From contig CM026395.1 in NCBI GenBank assembly GCA_014843695.1, positions 44,688,396 through 44,752,395 on the forward strand: a DNA stretch of 64,000 bases, in the 5' to 3' direction. Positions within the stretch are counted from its first letter, which is position 1; the number at the start of each line of letters is the position of its first letter. This document shows, piece after piece, positions 16,201 to 25,170 of the stretch. The translations under genes and the position numbers were made by a program. Under the pieces are notes generated by a model. That model did no database searches, was not told the DNA's origin, and saw only the letters and a program-made list of their open reading frames with translations. The DNA comes from Archivesica marissinica. Its lineage: Eukaryota; Mollusca; Bivalvia; Venerida; Vesicomyidae.

Positions 16201-16708
16201 CCCCTTGACTACCACTACTCTACCAGGACTTCCCCTTGACTACCACTACTCTACCAGGACTTCCCTTGACTACCACTACTCTACCAGGACTTCCCCTTGA
16301 CTACCACTACTCTACCAGGACCTCCCCTTGACTACCACTACTCTACCAGGACCTCCCCTTGACTACCACTACTCTACCAGGACTTCCCCTTGACTACCAC
16401 TACTCTACCAGGACTTCTCCTTGACTACCACTACTCTACCAGGACTTCCCCTTGACTACCACTACTCTACCAGGACTTCCCCTTGACTACAACTACTCTA
16501 CCAGGACTTCCCCTTGACTACCACTACTCTACCAGGACTTCCCCTTGACTACCACTACTCTACCAGGACTTCCCCTTGACTACCACTACTCTACCAGGAC
16601 TTCCCCTTGACTACCACTACTCTACTAGGACTTCCCCTTGACTACCACTACTCTACCAGGACTTCTCCTTGACTACCACTACTCTACCGGGACTTCCCCT
16701 TGACTAGT
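4247..16708. repeat. 31-bp tandem array, about 400 copies
   Basis: The unit is ttgactaccactactctacc followed by aggacttcccc. The period is 31 bp, so reading frames rotate and normally close; short open frames (for example around 10116-10430) appear only where units have lost a base. Variants (aacta, ctaggacct, acatcta, agcactt) recur in long blocks, showing higher-order duplication. For instance a unit lacking the second ctct occurs at about 6345 and again at 11901, and an acgagg variant occurs at 12984 and 14801. No gene is supported. Confidence 0.97.
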
Positions 16709-16921
16709 CTACTAGGCCCTTACTAATAGCTTTCAGGCTGCCAGATCACTGCACGATTGGATCGATTTAGACAAGCAACAGCATAAAATACCATTATAAC
16801 TTACTTCTTTGAAACAATGAAATATTACATATATGACTATATTGGTATGCGATGTTGTGTAATATGGCCATGTAATATGGCCGTTTCACTCGCAAGCTTT
16901 CCACAATCTCCTGTTTGAAGC

Positions 16922-17067
16922 TAGCCTGGGTTCCAGTCGGTCGATTTTTCACTTTTTAACTTCTGGCAAAATGACATCAGAAACTCGACACGGCTCAATT
17001 TAAAGGTTTTTGTGATATGCATATATGACGGACAAGTCTAAATATATCAACACATGTTACCAGGCTA
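16922..17067. mobile_element. 146-bp MITE with 9-bp target-site duplication
   Basis: The element begins TAGCCTGGG and ends in the inverse CCAGGCTA. It is flanked on both sides by a perfect direct copy of gtttgaagc (16913-16921 and 17068-17076). The short perfect inverted ends with a 9-bp duplication indicate a small non-autonomous DNA transposon. A 9-bp duplication fits Mutator-like families, but the superfamily cannot be fixed from the ends alone. No coding content. Confidence 0.7.
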
Positions 17068-17306
17068 GTTTGAAGCATTTGATATACATGTAAAACAGCC
17101 TTTACCAAGATATATACTACAACTAAATATTGTAGGAATGTTTCTTTGTGTGAATAGAGTTACTGAAAAAATACTTTCCATATAAGAAAGAGTGTTTATT
17201 AATCTTAGTATTATTTGGAGGATATTGGAGAAGATTCCTTGATTCCGGAAATCCTGTCATGCCAGGTGTATAGCACCGACACACGAGATATCCGTCTAAA
17301 TCCCCT

Positions 17307-17411
17307 GTCCGAATCAGGTATGGTGTCGTCCGAATCAGGTATGGTGTCGTCCGAATCAGGTATGGTGTCGTCCGAATCAGGTATAGTGTCGTCCGAATCA
17401 GGTATGGTGTC
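17307..17411. repeat. 21-bp minisatellite, 5 copies
   Basis: Five near-identical units of gtccgaatcaggtatggtgt plus c. Both strands are open here because 21 is a multiple of three; the resulting 78- and 99-codon frames show no recognisable protein. Confidence 0.9.
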
Positions 17412-17629
17412 GAATATTTCAAAATATATTGAATACGATTACTTTCTATAAGCAGATCAGGTAAACTTCAAAGCTAAACATTGACAATCATTGTCTGTTG
17501 TTTTTTATGCCAGTAATCTTAGTTTATACAAATTTATGTTAGCTTAATTGCCAAACAAGTTCCTACAACTTATATTAATCACTCTCGAGACCTCACTCCT
17601 GATGGAATCTATCACCACGTGGGAGAGAG

Positions 17630-17715
17630 AAGAGGCAATGTGAAACATAAATGCCTTGCCTAAGGGCACAATTGTAAGGGCTACAGCTGGGTGCAAACTC
17701 TGGGTCTTTCGCACC
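17630..17715 (-). mobile_element. Possible SINE/LINE tail fragment
   Basis: On the minus strand the segment includes tgtgcccttaggcaaggc, which resembles the short conserved segment found in many metazoan SINE/LINE tails. Boundaries are not visible and the match is from memory of the motif only. Confidence 0.25.
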
Positions 17716-17895
17716 TGAAGCGAAATATTTTTTAAAAAACTGCTAACAGTTCAATGTTCAAGTATATGAAAAATGTTCAAAAGGATGGAGCCCCTCTGCA
17801 AAACTTATATACATGGACATTGTAACGCTACTAAGAAATATTACTTTGTCTGGGTATACAGTATACCTTTATTTACTAGCGATGGGACCGAATAT

Positions 17896-18173
17896 CTGAC
17901 TCAGGCGCGTAGCCACACTGAGGCACATCTAGGCAGTTGCCTCAGTTAAAATTTCCAAAGCAAAAAATATTAATGACAAAATTAAATAAAATTCAAAATA
18001 TATCCCATTGCTGTATAAAATATGGACTGCTAGAGAGCTGAAAGGTCAATACATAATTATAAATCAGAAAACGCAGGAAATCGCTTCTATACCCAAACAA
18101 TTTTAAGGGGGAACATGCCCCCGGACACCTCTAGATTTCCTCAGTTAAAATTTGCCTCTGGCTACGGTATTGT
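17896..18173. mobile_element. 278-bp inverted-repeat element nested in the hAT-like element
   Basis: It is flanked by a perfect 10-bp direct duplication of gaccgaatat (17886-17895 and 18174-18183), which is part of the host element's end. The inner ends carry inverted CGTAGCCA...GAGGCA and its complement near 18155-18167. The motif cctcagttaaaattt occurs twice in direct orientation (17940-17954 and 18139-18153). Non-autonomous; superfamily not determined. Confidence 0.65.
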
Positions 18174-18246
18174 GACCGAATATTCGATTCCTATATATTC
18201 AAATACAAAATAATAAAATTTTATTTTTATTTTGTTTTAATATTGG

Positions 18247-18510
18247 TTATTTCAATCTATTAAGTCCACTGATACACACCTCCTCGGGCGTTTGTTTAAG
18301 TGCAAAAACTTGTTCCCAATACCATGCGCTGTCTTGACACTTTGAACAGGGTGTTGTTTTAGAAGCATTAACTAAATCCATGTCAATAGAAGCCAATTTC
18401 ACGAGGTGTAAAATACACGCGTGTACCGGTGAATATAGGTCAGGTTGGAAAAAGTTAGGACTTGATGTGAAATATTTATCTACTATTCGAATACAACTTT
18501 CGAATGCCAT
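18247..18510 (-). CDS. 87-codon open frame inside the hAT-like element; function unknown
   Basis: ATG at 18510-18508 just inside the right terminal repeat, stop near 18247. The product is mixed hydrophilic/hydrophobic, with a short CSKC pair (TTPCSKCQDSAWYWEQVF) and no repeats. I do not recognise it: no zinc-finger BED or hAT dimerisation motif is visible. It could be a transposase remnant, a captured host exon fragment (GAG|gtgtgt could act as a donor near its end) or chance. There is no evidence of expression. Confidence 0.2.
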   Translation of the reverse strand: MAFESCIRIVDKYFTSSPNFFQPDLYSPVHACILHLVKLASIDMDLVNASKTTPCSKCQDSAWYWEQVFALKQTPEEVCISGLNRLK

Positions 18511-18533
18511 TTAGCTATTCGGTCCCACCCCTA

Positions 18534-18920
18534 CTATTTACATTAAGTTATAAAATAACAGCAGCTAAACTTCTCTGTCAACCTTCATTCTCAAATCAAT
18601 AGTAGATATTTCATACAAACTAAATAGCATGTGCACATCGAAATACAAAGGACATTAAACACAATCGGTATGCAATCAGTGGTCAAGTACATGAACTGTA
18701 GGCACACTAATATAATACACACGAAAACGCACAACTTGTGAACCTTAAGCAAAGTAAGACATACCGTGTATCTGTAAAGCTCCTAATGTTAGTTCATTAA
18801 TTAGTGGCATACGATTGATGTTCAGTAACACAACCATTGATGTACAATAAAACAAGCAAGTTTAAATGGTTGCATATTATCTGCATTACAAATGCTGTTG
18901 TTTGAAACTTTTCTTCATCA
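18534..18920. other. Unique AT-rich sequence, no feature seen
   Basis: No open frame, splice-flanked exon or repeat recognised on either strand. Confidence 0.6.
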
Positions 18921-19070
18921 AGTTCTCAAGTTATGCCCGGTTCTAGAGTTTTGCCCAGTTCTCAAGTTCTCGAAATATGCCCAGTTCTCAAGTTATGCCA
19001 GATTCACAAGTTAATGCCTGGTTGTCAAATTATACCCGGTTCTCAGATTATGCCCAGTGCTCAATCTATG
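18921..19070. repeat. Degenerate tandem repeat, about 20 bp
   Basis: Several diverged copies of ttctcaagttatgcccag with indels. The array is old and heavily mutated; the 62-codon frame over it is incidental. Confidence 0.6.
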
Positions 19071-19887
19071 CTCATCTTGTCCATTATGTTGATTTTCCTA
19101 TTGCGCGACTCAAATAATTGAAATATATTGCTTATTGTGTACACGCTATTCCCACATATATATTTAGTTCTTTCTTCAATTTATCTCATTTTAAAATTTA
19201 AAATCTCTCATTAGGGCTAATGGATAAAACAAAACTTGTTTTACATTAATTAAACATCTTCGGAATGAACTTCGGATGACATAATTTCTGGCAAATAAAG
19301 TTTAGAACATCTACTTTTCATTGATATATAAAATATTTTCGATATCTTTGTTGGATCTTGAGCAAAATGCCTCAAATTTGGAGGACTGTTGCTATATTGT
19401 CTCATAGAAAGTTAGGAACAACATGGGAAAAGTAATTATAATGGAAAGCAAATATCACAGATCCACCTTTTCTTGTTTCCTGTAAAGAGTAGTCAAGGGA
19501 ATTAAGTCATATAGTCAAGGCAAATAAATCATACTATATTTATCGGCTGGAGCTTTTGGAGCTGATATTTTTTTATTAAAATAATGCTCACATACACTTT
19601 TTTATTATTTCATGATGCTGTTTGGTAATATTTAGAATTATGATAATAACAAAAGGAAAAAAAACATCCTCCCATCTTTAAAATCAGCTAAATTGAAGAA
19701 ATGAATGTTCCCTACATCGTTATCTTTGGGTTAATATAATGAAACAACTTCACACATATGTTATATAGACAGTACCACAAGAATTATGTCAACTGTTCAC
19801 AAACAAATGTCCTAGAAAATCACTTTCATAAAATAAACACCTTTTCATTTGAGTTTGATTTTTTAATTGGTTATGATGCACCCATCT
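19071..19887. other. Unique AT-rich sequence, no gene seen
   Basis: Low-complexity A/T runs and no open frame with family resemblance on either strand. Confidence 0.6.
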
Positions 19888-21482
19888 CAGAATCCCAACA
19901 ATAGAAAGTCCCAACATTATACAGTCCCAACAATAGAAAGTCCCAACAATAGAAAGTCCCAACAATAGAAAGTCCCAACATTAGACAGTCCCAACATTAG
20001 AGAATCCCAACATTATACAGTCCCAACAATAGAAAGTCCCAACATTAGACAGTCCCAACAATAGAGGGTCCCAACATTAGACAGTCCCAACATTATACAG
20101 TCACAACAATAGAAAGTCCCAACATTAGACAGTACCAACAATAGAGGGTCCCAACATTAGACAGTCCCAACAATAGAGGGTCCCAACATTAGACAGTCCC
20201 AACATTATACAGTCACAACAATAGAAAGTCCCAACATTAGACAGTACCAACAATAGAGGGTCCCAAAATTAGACGGTCCCAACAATAGAAAGTCCAACAT
20301 TAGACAATCCCAACAATATAGAGACCCAACAATAGAGAGACCCAACATTAGACAGTCCCAACATTAAACAGTCCCAACAGTATAGGGTCCCAACATTAGA
20401 CAGTCCCAACAATAGAGGGTCCCAACATTAGACAGTCCCAACATTAGACAGTCCAACATTAGACAGTCCCAACATTAGACAGTCCAACATTAGACAGTCC
20501 CAACATTAGACAATCCAACATTAGACAGTCCCAACATTAGACAGTCCCAACATTAGACAGTCCAACATTAGACAGTCCCAACATTAGACAGTCCCAACAT
20601 TAGACTGTTCCAACATTAGACAGTTCCAACATTAGACAGTCCCAACATTAGACTGTTCCAACATTAGACAGTTCCAACATTAGACAATCCCAACATTAGA
20701 CAGTTCCAACAGTATACAGTTCCAACATTAGACAGTCCCAACATTAGACAGTCCCAACATTAGACAGTCCAACATTAAACAGTCCCAACAATAGAGTCCA
20801 AACATTAGAAAGTCCAACATTAGACAGTCCCAACATTAGACAGTTCCAACAATAGACAGTTCCAACAATAGAGAGTTCAACATTAGACAGTCCCAACATT
20901 TGACAGTCCCAACATTAGACAGTTCCAACATTAGACAGTTCCAACAATAGACAGTTCCAACAATAGAGAGTTCAACATTAGACAGTCCCAACATTAGACA
21001 GTTCCAACATTAGACAGTTCCAACATTAGACAGTCCCAACATTAGACAGTTCCAACATTAGACAGTTCCAACATTAGACAGTCCCAACATTAGACAGTCC
21101 CAACATTAGACAGTCCCAACATTAGACAACAGTCCCAACATTAGACAGTCCCAACATTAGACAGTCCCAACATTAGACAACAGTCCCAACATTAGACAGT
21201 CCAACATTAGACAGTCCCAACATTAGACAGTCCCAACATTAGACAATCCAACATTAGACAGTTCCAACATTAGACAGTTCCAACATTAGACAGTTCCAAC
21301 ATTAGACAGTTCCAACATTAGACAGTTCCATCATTAGACAGTCCCAACATTAGACAGTCCCAACATTAGACAACAGTCCCAACATTAGACAACAGTCCCA
21401 ACATTAGACAGTCCCAACATTAGACAGTTCCAACATTAGACAACAGTCCCAACATTAGACAGTTCCATCATTAGACAGTTCC
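19888..21482. repeat. 15/16-bp tandem array, about 100 copies
   Basis: Unit cccaacattagacagt with 15-bp forms (one C lost) and variants caatagaaagt, caatagagggt and cattatacagt. The left end is heterogeneous with a 112-bp (7-unit) higher-order repeat (around 20091 and 20203); the right half is homogeneous, suggesting recent expansion on that side. Confidence 0.95.
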
Positions 21483-21483
21483 T

Positions 21484-21791
21484 ACTTCATAGTCCTGACA
21501 ATACGACTGTCTCCACTTGATGTGTACAGGGGGCACAATTCAAGCCAAACTTCATAGTCCTGACAATACGACTGTCTCCACTTGATGTGTACAGGGGGCA
21601 CACTTCGTTTTCATGTATCTAATTCATATCAAAGTAATAAAGAGTTTATTACGTGGCTACCGGCTAGCCTACTATTAAATGTTCAAATTCATATCAGAGT
21701 AATTTAAAGAGTTTATTACGGGGCTACCGGCTAGCCTACTATTAAATGTTCAAATTCATATCAAAGTAATAAAGATTTTATTACGTGGCTA
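21484..21791. repeat. Two families of 65-67-bp direct repeats
   Basis: Positions 21484-21613 contain two near-identical copies (one partial) of a 65-bp segment starting acttcatagtcctgacaata. Positions 21621-21791 contain three copies (periods 65 and 67) of a segment starting aattcatatcaaagtaataa; the third is cut short where the TIR-bounded 21-bp array begins. Confidence 0.9.
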
Positions 21792-21792
21792 A

Positions 21793-22509
21793 GTTTCATA
21801 TCAGCCTAAGTATCGACATATCTCGGCTAGGGATCGATATACCTTGGCTAGGTATCGACATATCTCGGCTAGGTATCGACATACCTCGGCTAGGTATCGC
21901 TAGGTATCGACATATCTCGGCTAGGTATCGACATACCTTGGCTAGGTATCGATATACCTCGGCTAGGTATCGTTAGGTATCGACATATCTTGGCTAGGTA
22001 TCGATATATCTCGGCTAGGTATCGATATACCTCGGCTAGGTATCGACATATCTTGGCTAGGTATCGACATATCTTGGCTAGGTATCGACATATCTTGGCT
22101 AGGTATCGACATATCTTGGCTAGGTATCGATATACCTCGGCTAGGTATCGACATATCTCGGCTAGGTATCGACATACCTCGGCTAGGTATCGATATACCT
22201 CGGCTAGGTATCGACATATCTTGGCTAGGTATCGATATATCTTGGCTAGGTATCGACATATCTCGGCTAGATATCGACATATCTTGGCTAGGTATCGATA
22301 TACCTTGGCTAGGTATCGACATACCTCGGCTAGGTATCGACATATCTCGGCTAGGTATCGACATACCTCGGCTAGGTATCGACACACCTCGGCTAGGTAT
22401 CGACATATCTCGGCTAGGTATCGACATACCTTGGCTAGGTATCGACATACCTCGGCTAGGTATCGACATACCTCGGCAAGGTATCGATATAACTCAGCTG
22501 ATATGAAAC
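21793..22509. mobile_element. TIR element whose interior is a 21-bp minisatellite, about 33 copies
   Basis: A perfect 13-bp inverted pair, gtttcatatcagc (21793-21805) and gctgatatgaaac (22497-22509), encloses an array of ggctaggtatcgacatatct plus c. Array bases just inside the two ends also correspond (taagtatcga / tatcgatataactca). The unit is 21 bp, so all frames tend to stay open, giving incidental frames of up to 220 codons. I read it as a MITE-like element with a satellite core; no transposase is present. Confidence 0.7.
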
Positions 22510-23529
22510 AAGCTATGTCATAATCTCTAAATATTTCCCAGTCTATAATCACTCAATCTTACATGAAATTACTGTTTGTAAATTAACCCCCTTCATGGAT
22601 ATTTATTTACAAATTTAACTTGTAAATGGTGGTTGATAAACATAGAATTACATATGAATCTTACATTTATTTTTGCATTTGAATGCACAATAGAGACCAT
22701 ATATGACTTACCTACACATTGTTCTATATATATGAGATCATTTATACACTACGAGTAGTCCATATTTTCCTATAATTCACTACAACACAAACAAATTGCT
22801 AACAACAATGAATTGTCACTAAAAACGATATATTCTAGTGTCTAGATTGATTCATACGTACATATACATGTTTAACTTGCTCAGTACGACACATTTTGCA
22901 AGTTATAAATGTGGAAAATGATGTATCTACACGTAACGATTCATGAAATAAATATAGTAATGGGAGTATGAAGCTAGATTCCAATGGAGTCATGTAATGG
23001 GTACACGGAATCGGTTGCCATTCACAAAACACTGAAACAATTCTGCTCCATTATCTAGACACAATATTAAACAGAGGTCCAAATAATGTTTTACTCCCTA
23101 ATTTAAAATGTTATTCTGAAACAGTATTTCACCCCACAAAATTGCTCCCAAATACTTGATTATATTGTATCCTCAATCAGTTAGAGTTCGTGACAACTTT
23201 TGGGATTTGGTTCCCGCTTCATCTAACATATTCAGATATAACACAAATAGCATTTATAGTGTAGAACGACAACAAGACAGAAGGACCTACCTGATTAAGA
23301 CTAATATATTTGATAAACTATGGAATATGTTCCGAGGGCATAGGCCCTATATTACCCATTAATTATAAGTTTATTGCCTTGTTTTATAATATTTAATATG
23401 TATTTCATGCCATAAAGCACATTATCTGTAGCTTTGACTTAATCCTTGGAACCAATAGAAACTATTATATATTTTATCCTGTGACATGAATATATTTATA
23501 TATTAGACTATGCTATCCAGTTCATATAG
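22510..23529. other. 3' flank and 3' UTR of SACM1L; otherwise unique
   Basis: AT-rich single-copy sequence. The right-hand part (about 23350-23529) is probably the SACM1L 3' UTR. No other exon or open frame with family resemblance was found on either strand. Confidence 0.6.
23370..23397 (-). promoter_or_regulatory. Candidate poly(A) signals of SACM1L
   Basis: On the minus strand an ATTAAA (23397-23392) and an AATAAA (23375-23370) lie about 135 and 155 bp after the TAG stop. If used they give a short 3' UTR. The hexamers are seen directly; their use is inferred from position only. Confidence 0.45.
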
Positions 23530-23666
23530 CTAGTCTGCTTTCACTTTTGTATGTACAAGTTTGGGCTGATCCACGAATTCTGAGCCAAATGTGTAGATGA
23601 CTGCCAGCGACACAGCACTTGCCATCCCCCAAAAGAGAATATACATCAACTGTTCGCTGACATGCT
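23530..23666 (-). CDS. SACM1L: SACM1L terminal exon: transmembrane helix 2 and C terminus with K-x-K-x-x
   Basis: Minus strand, acceptor aatttttcag, then two bases completing Glu, 44 codons and a TAG stop at 23530-23532. It reads HVSEQLMYILFWGMASAV followed by SLAVIYTF, the second membrane helix (YxLFWG is conserved in SAC1), then a short tail ending HTKVKAD. The last five residues, KVKAD, keep the K-x-K-x-x pattern that in mammalian SAC1 binds COPI for Golgi-to-ER retrieval (family knowledge). Candidate polyadenylation signals lie about 135-160 bp downstream. Confidence 0.97.
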
Positions 23667-23689
23667 CTGAAAAATTAAACACAAGATAA

Positions 23690-23757
23690 ACTAGCAGATA
23701 AATCTGACTCTTCTACCACCGCATCAACGCCACAACTCCAAATAAGGTCGCGCAAAT
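23690..23757 (+). repeat. Intronic direct repeat, copy A
   Basis: It starts actagcagataaatctgac and ends cgcgcaaat, and is a diverged direct copy of 24880-24949 (shared core ctaaataaggt / ccaaataaggt). It lies just upstream, in transcript sense, of the terminal exon and directly abuts the 32-bp array. Confidence 0.65.
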
Positions 23758-24327
23758 AGAGGATATTTGTGTTTATTAGTGTAAGATATAGAGGATATTT
23801 GTGTTTATTAGTGTAAGATATAATTATTAGTGTAAGATATAGAAGATATTTGTGTTTATTAGTGTAAGATATAGAGGATATTTGTGTTTATTAGTGTAAG
23901 ATATAGAGGATATTTGTGTTTATTAGTGTAAGATATAGAGGATATTTGTGTTTATTAGTGTAAGATATAGAGGATATTGTGTTTATTAGTGTAAGATATA
24001 GAGGATATTTGTGTTTATTAGTGTAAGATATAGAGGATATTTGTGTTTATTAGTGTAAGATATAGAGGATATTTGTGTTTATTAGTGTAAGATATAGAGG
24101 ATATTTGTGTTTATTAGTGTAAGATATAGAGGATATTTGTGTTTATTAGTGTAAGATATAGAGGATATTTGTGTTTATTAGTGTAAGATATAGAGGATAT
24201 TTGTGTTTATTAGTGTAAGATATAGAGGATATTTGTGTTTATTAGTGTAAGATATAGAGGATATTTGTGTTTATTAGTGTAAGATATAGAGGATATTTGT
24301 GTTTAATAAAGTGTAAGATAGGATTTT
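23757..24327. repeat. 32-bp tandem array, about 17 copies
   Basis: The unit is agaggatatttgtgtttatt followed by agtgtaagatat. Copies are nearly identical apart from one truncated unit at about 23820, so the array is young. The final, altered unit (24295-24327) pairs with an inverted copy at 24371-24401. Confidence 0.95.
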
Positions 24328-24401
24328 ATTTCATTGAGTGATCATGGAAATTTGTATTTCCACGAGTGGCAAAATCCTATCTTACACTAATAAACACAAA
24401 T
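24295..24401. mobile_element. Fold-back (palindromic MITE-like) element at the end of the 32-bp array
   Basis: The left arm 24295-24327 (atttgtgttta ... gtgtaagataggatttt) and right arm 24371-24401 are reverse complements except for a small indel. The 43-nt loop is itself partly palindromic (ggaaat ttgt atttcc). The arm sequence is the same as the 32-bp array unit. Confidence 0.7.
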
Positions 24402-24879
24402 CTTTTTCTTCTACGATTTCCAATATAATAGTTGTTATCAAATTTATTAATTTTAACTGTCCCTGTCGGGAGCCTCATTTCACTACTCTACACAACCGCA
24501 CAACCCGTATGTTAGTATGAACGTCCGTAATAAGAAATAGCAGCAATGGTGCCAAATGTAGTCACTAGTAACTTTACAACACTCTCTAGCAAGTTTGTAA
24601 CATGGGGTCATTGTGGTCCAAATATGTAGTTCGCTCGATCAACTTTTTAATTTTTTAACGAAATTGGCTGTTAAAATTAAAAACTACAGACAAAACAATT
24701 TCCTTTATAATTCACTGTTCATGATAATCAGAATATAGCTAAAATACAAAAGTACATCAAACCGTGCAGAAATACGAATCGCAAAACCGGTGGATGAGAA
24801 AATGCCATCTTTCACTGTTTCAAAGCATGTAAGATGGAGTTTTCTTTCACAGAAAGATAAACTACTGTTGTTGTCCTTT
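24402..24879. other. Intron sequence, nothing recognised
   Basis: Single-copy AT-rich intron of SACM1L. A 60-codon minus frame at 24705-24887 has no convincing similarity. Confidence 0.55.
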
Positions 24880-24949
24880 ACTAGCAATGATAAAGCTGAC
24901 TATACCACTGCTGCATTGCTGCCATAACTCTAAATAAGGTTACACAAAT
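24880..24949 (+). repeat. Intronic direct repeat, copy B
   Basis: Diverged second copy of 23690-23757, about 1.19 kb away. The two copies bracket the 32-bp array and its fold-back element. Confidence 0.65.
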
Positions 24950-25086
24950 CAAGCTGATAAAAGTGATCTTCAATGAATCACATCGATGACGGGTTTAGCT
25001 TGAAAATAACTCAACAATAGGTAGACTTTTATGGCAGTCACACTGCATGTATAGCACTGTTGTGAATTTAATTCTACAGGCATACC

Positions 25087-25138
25087 CAGGTGTGTAAGTC
25101 AGGTGTGTAAGTCAGGTGTGTAAATCAGGTGTGTAAAT
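25087..25138. repeat. 13-bp minisatellite, 4 copies
   Basis: Four units of caggtgtgtaagt, the last two with aaat. Confidence 0.9.
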
Positions 25139-25170
25139 CGCTCCACAATTACAGTGTCACCAACAATAAC

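Larger units (their letters stand above)
17877..18533. mobile_element. hAT-like non-autonomous DNA transposon, 657 bp
   Basis: The left end tagcgatgggaccgaata and the inverted right end taggggtgggaccgaata match at 16 of 18 positions. The flanks ttatttac (17869-17876) and ctatttac (18534-18541) form an 8-bp target-site duplication with one mismatch. An 8-bp duplication and TAGNG termini are typical of hAT elements. The interior holds a second, nested element (17896-18173) and an 87-codon open frame on the minus strand (18247-18510) with no transposase motif I recognise. Confidence 0.75.

Noticed and set aside
17215..17451. 78-codon frame with SSESGMV repeats
   Set aside because: Mostly the 5-copy 21-bp minisatellite; the antisense strand is equally open and no family resemblance is visible.
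21890..22552. 220-, 177- and 168-codon frames on both strands
   Set aside because: By-product of a 21-bp unit that keeps every frame open.
24705..24887. Possible decayed copy of the terminal SACM1L exon
   Set aside because: The flanking 70 bp is clearly duplicated, but similarity in the exon-equivalent part is no better than I would expect by chance.
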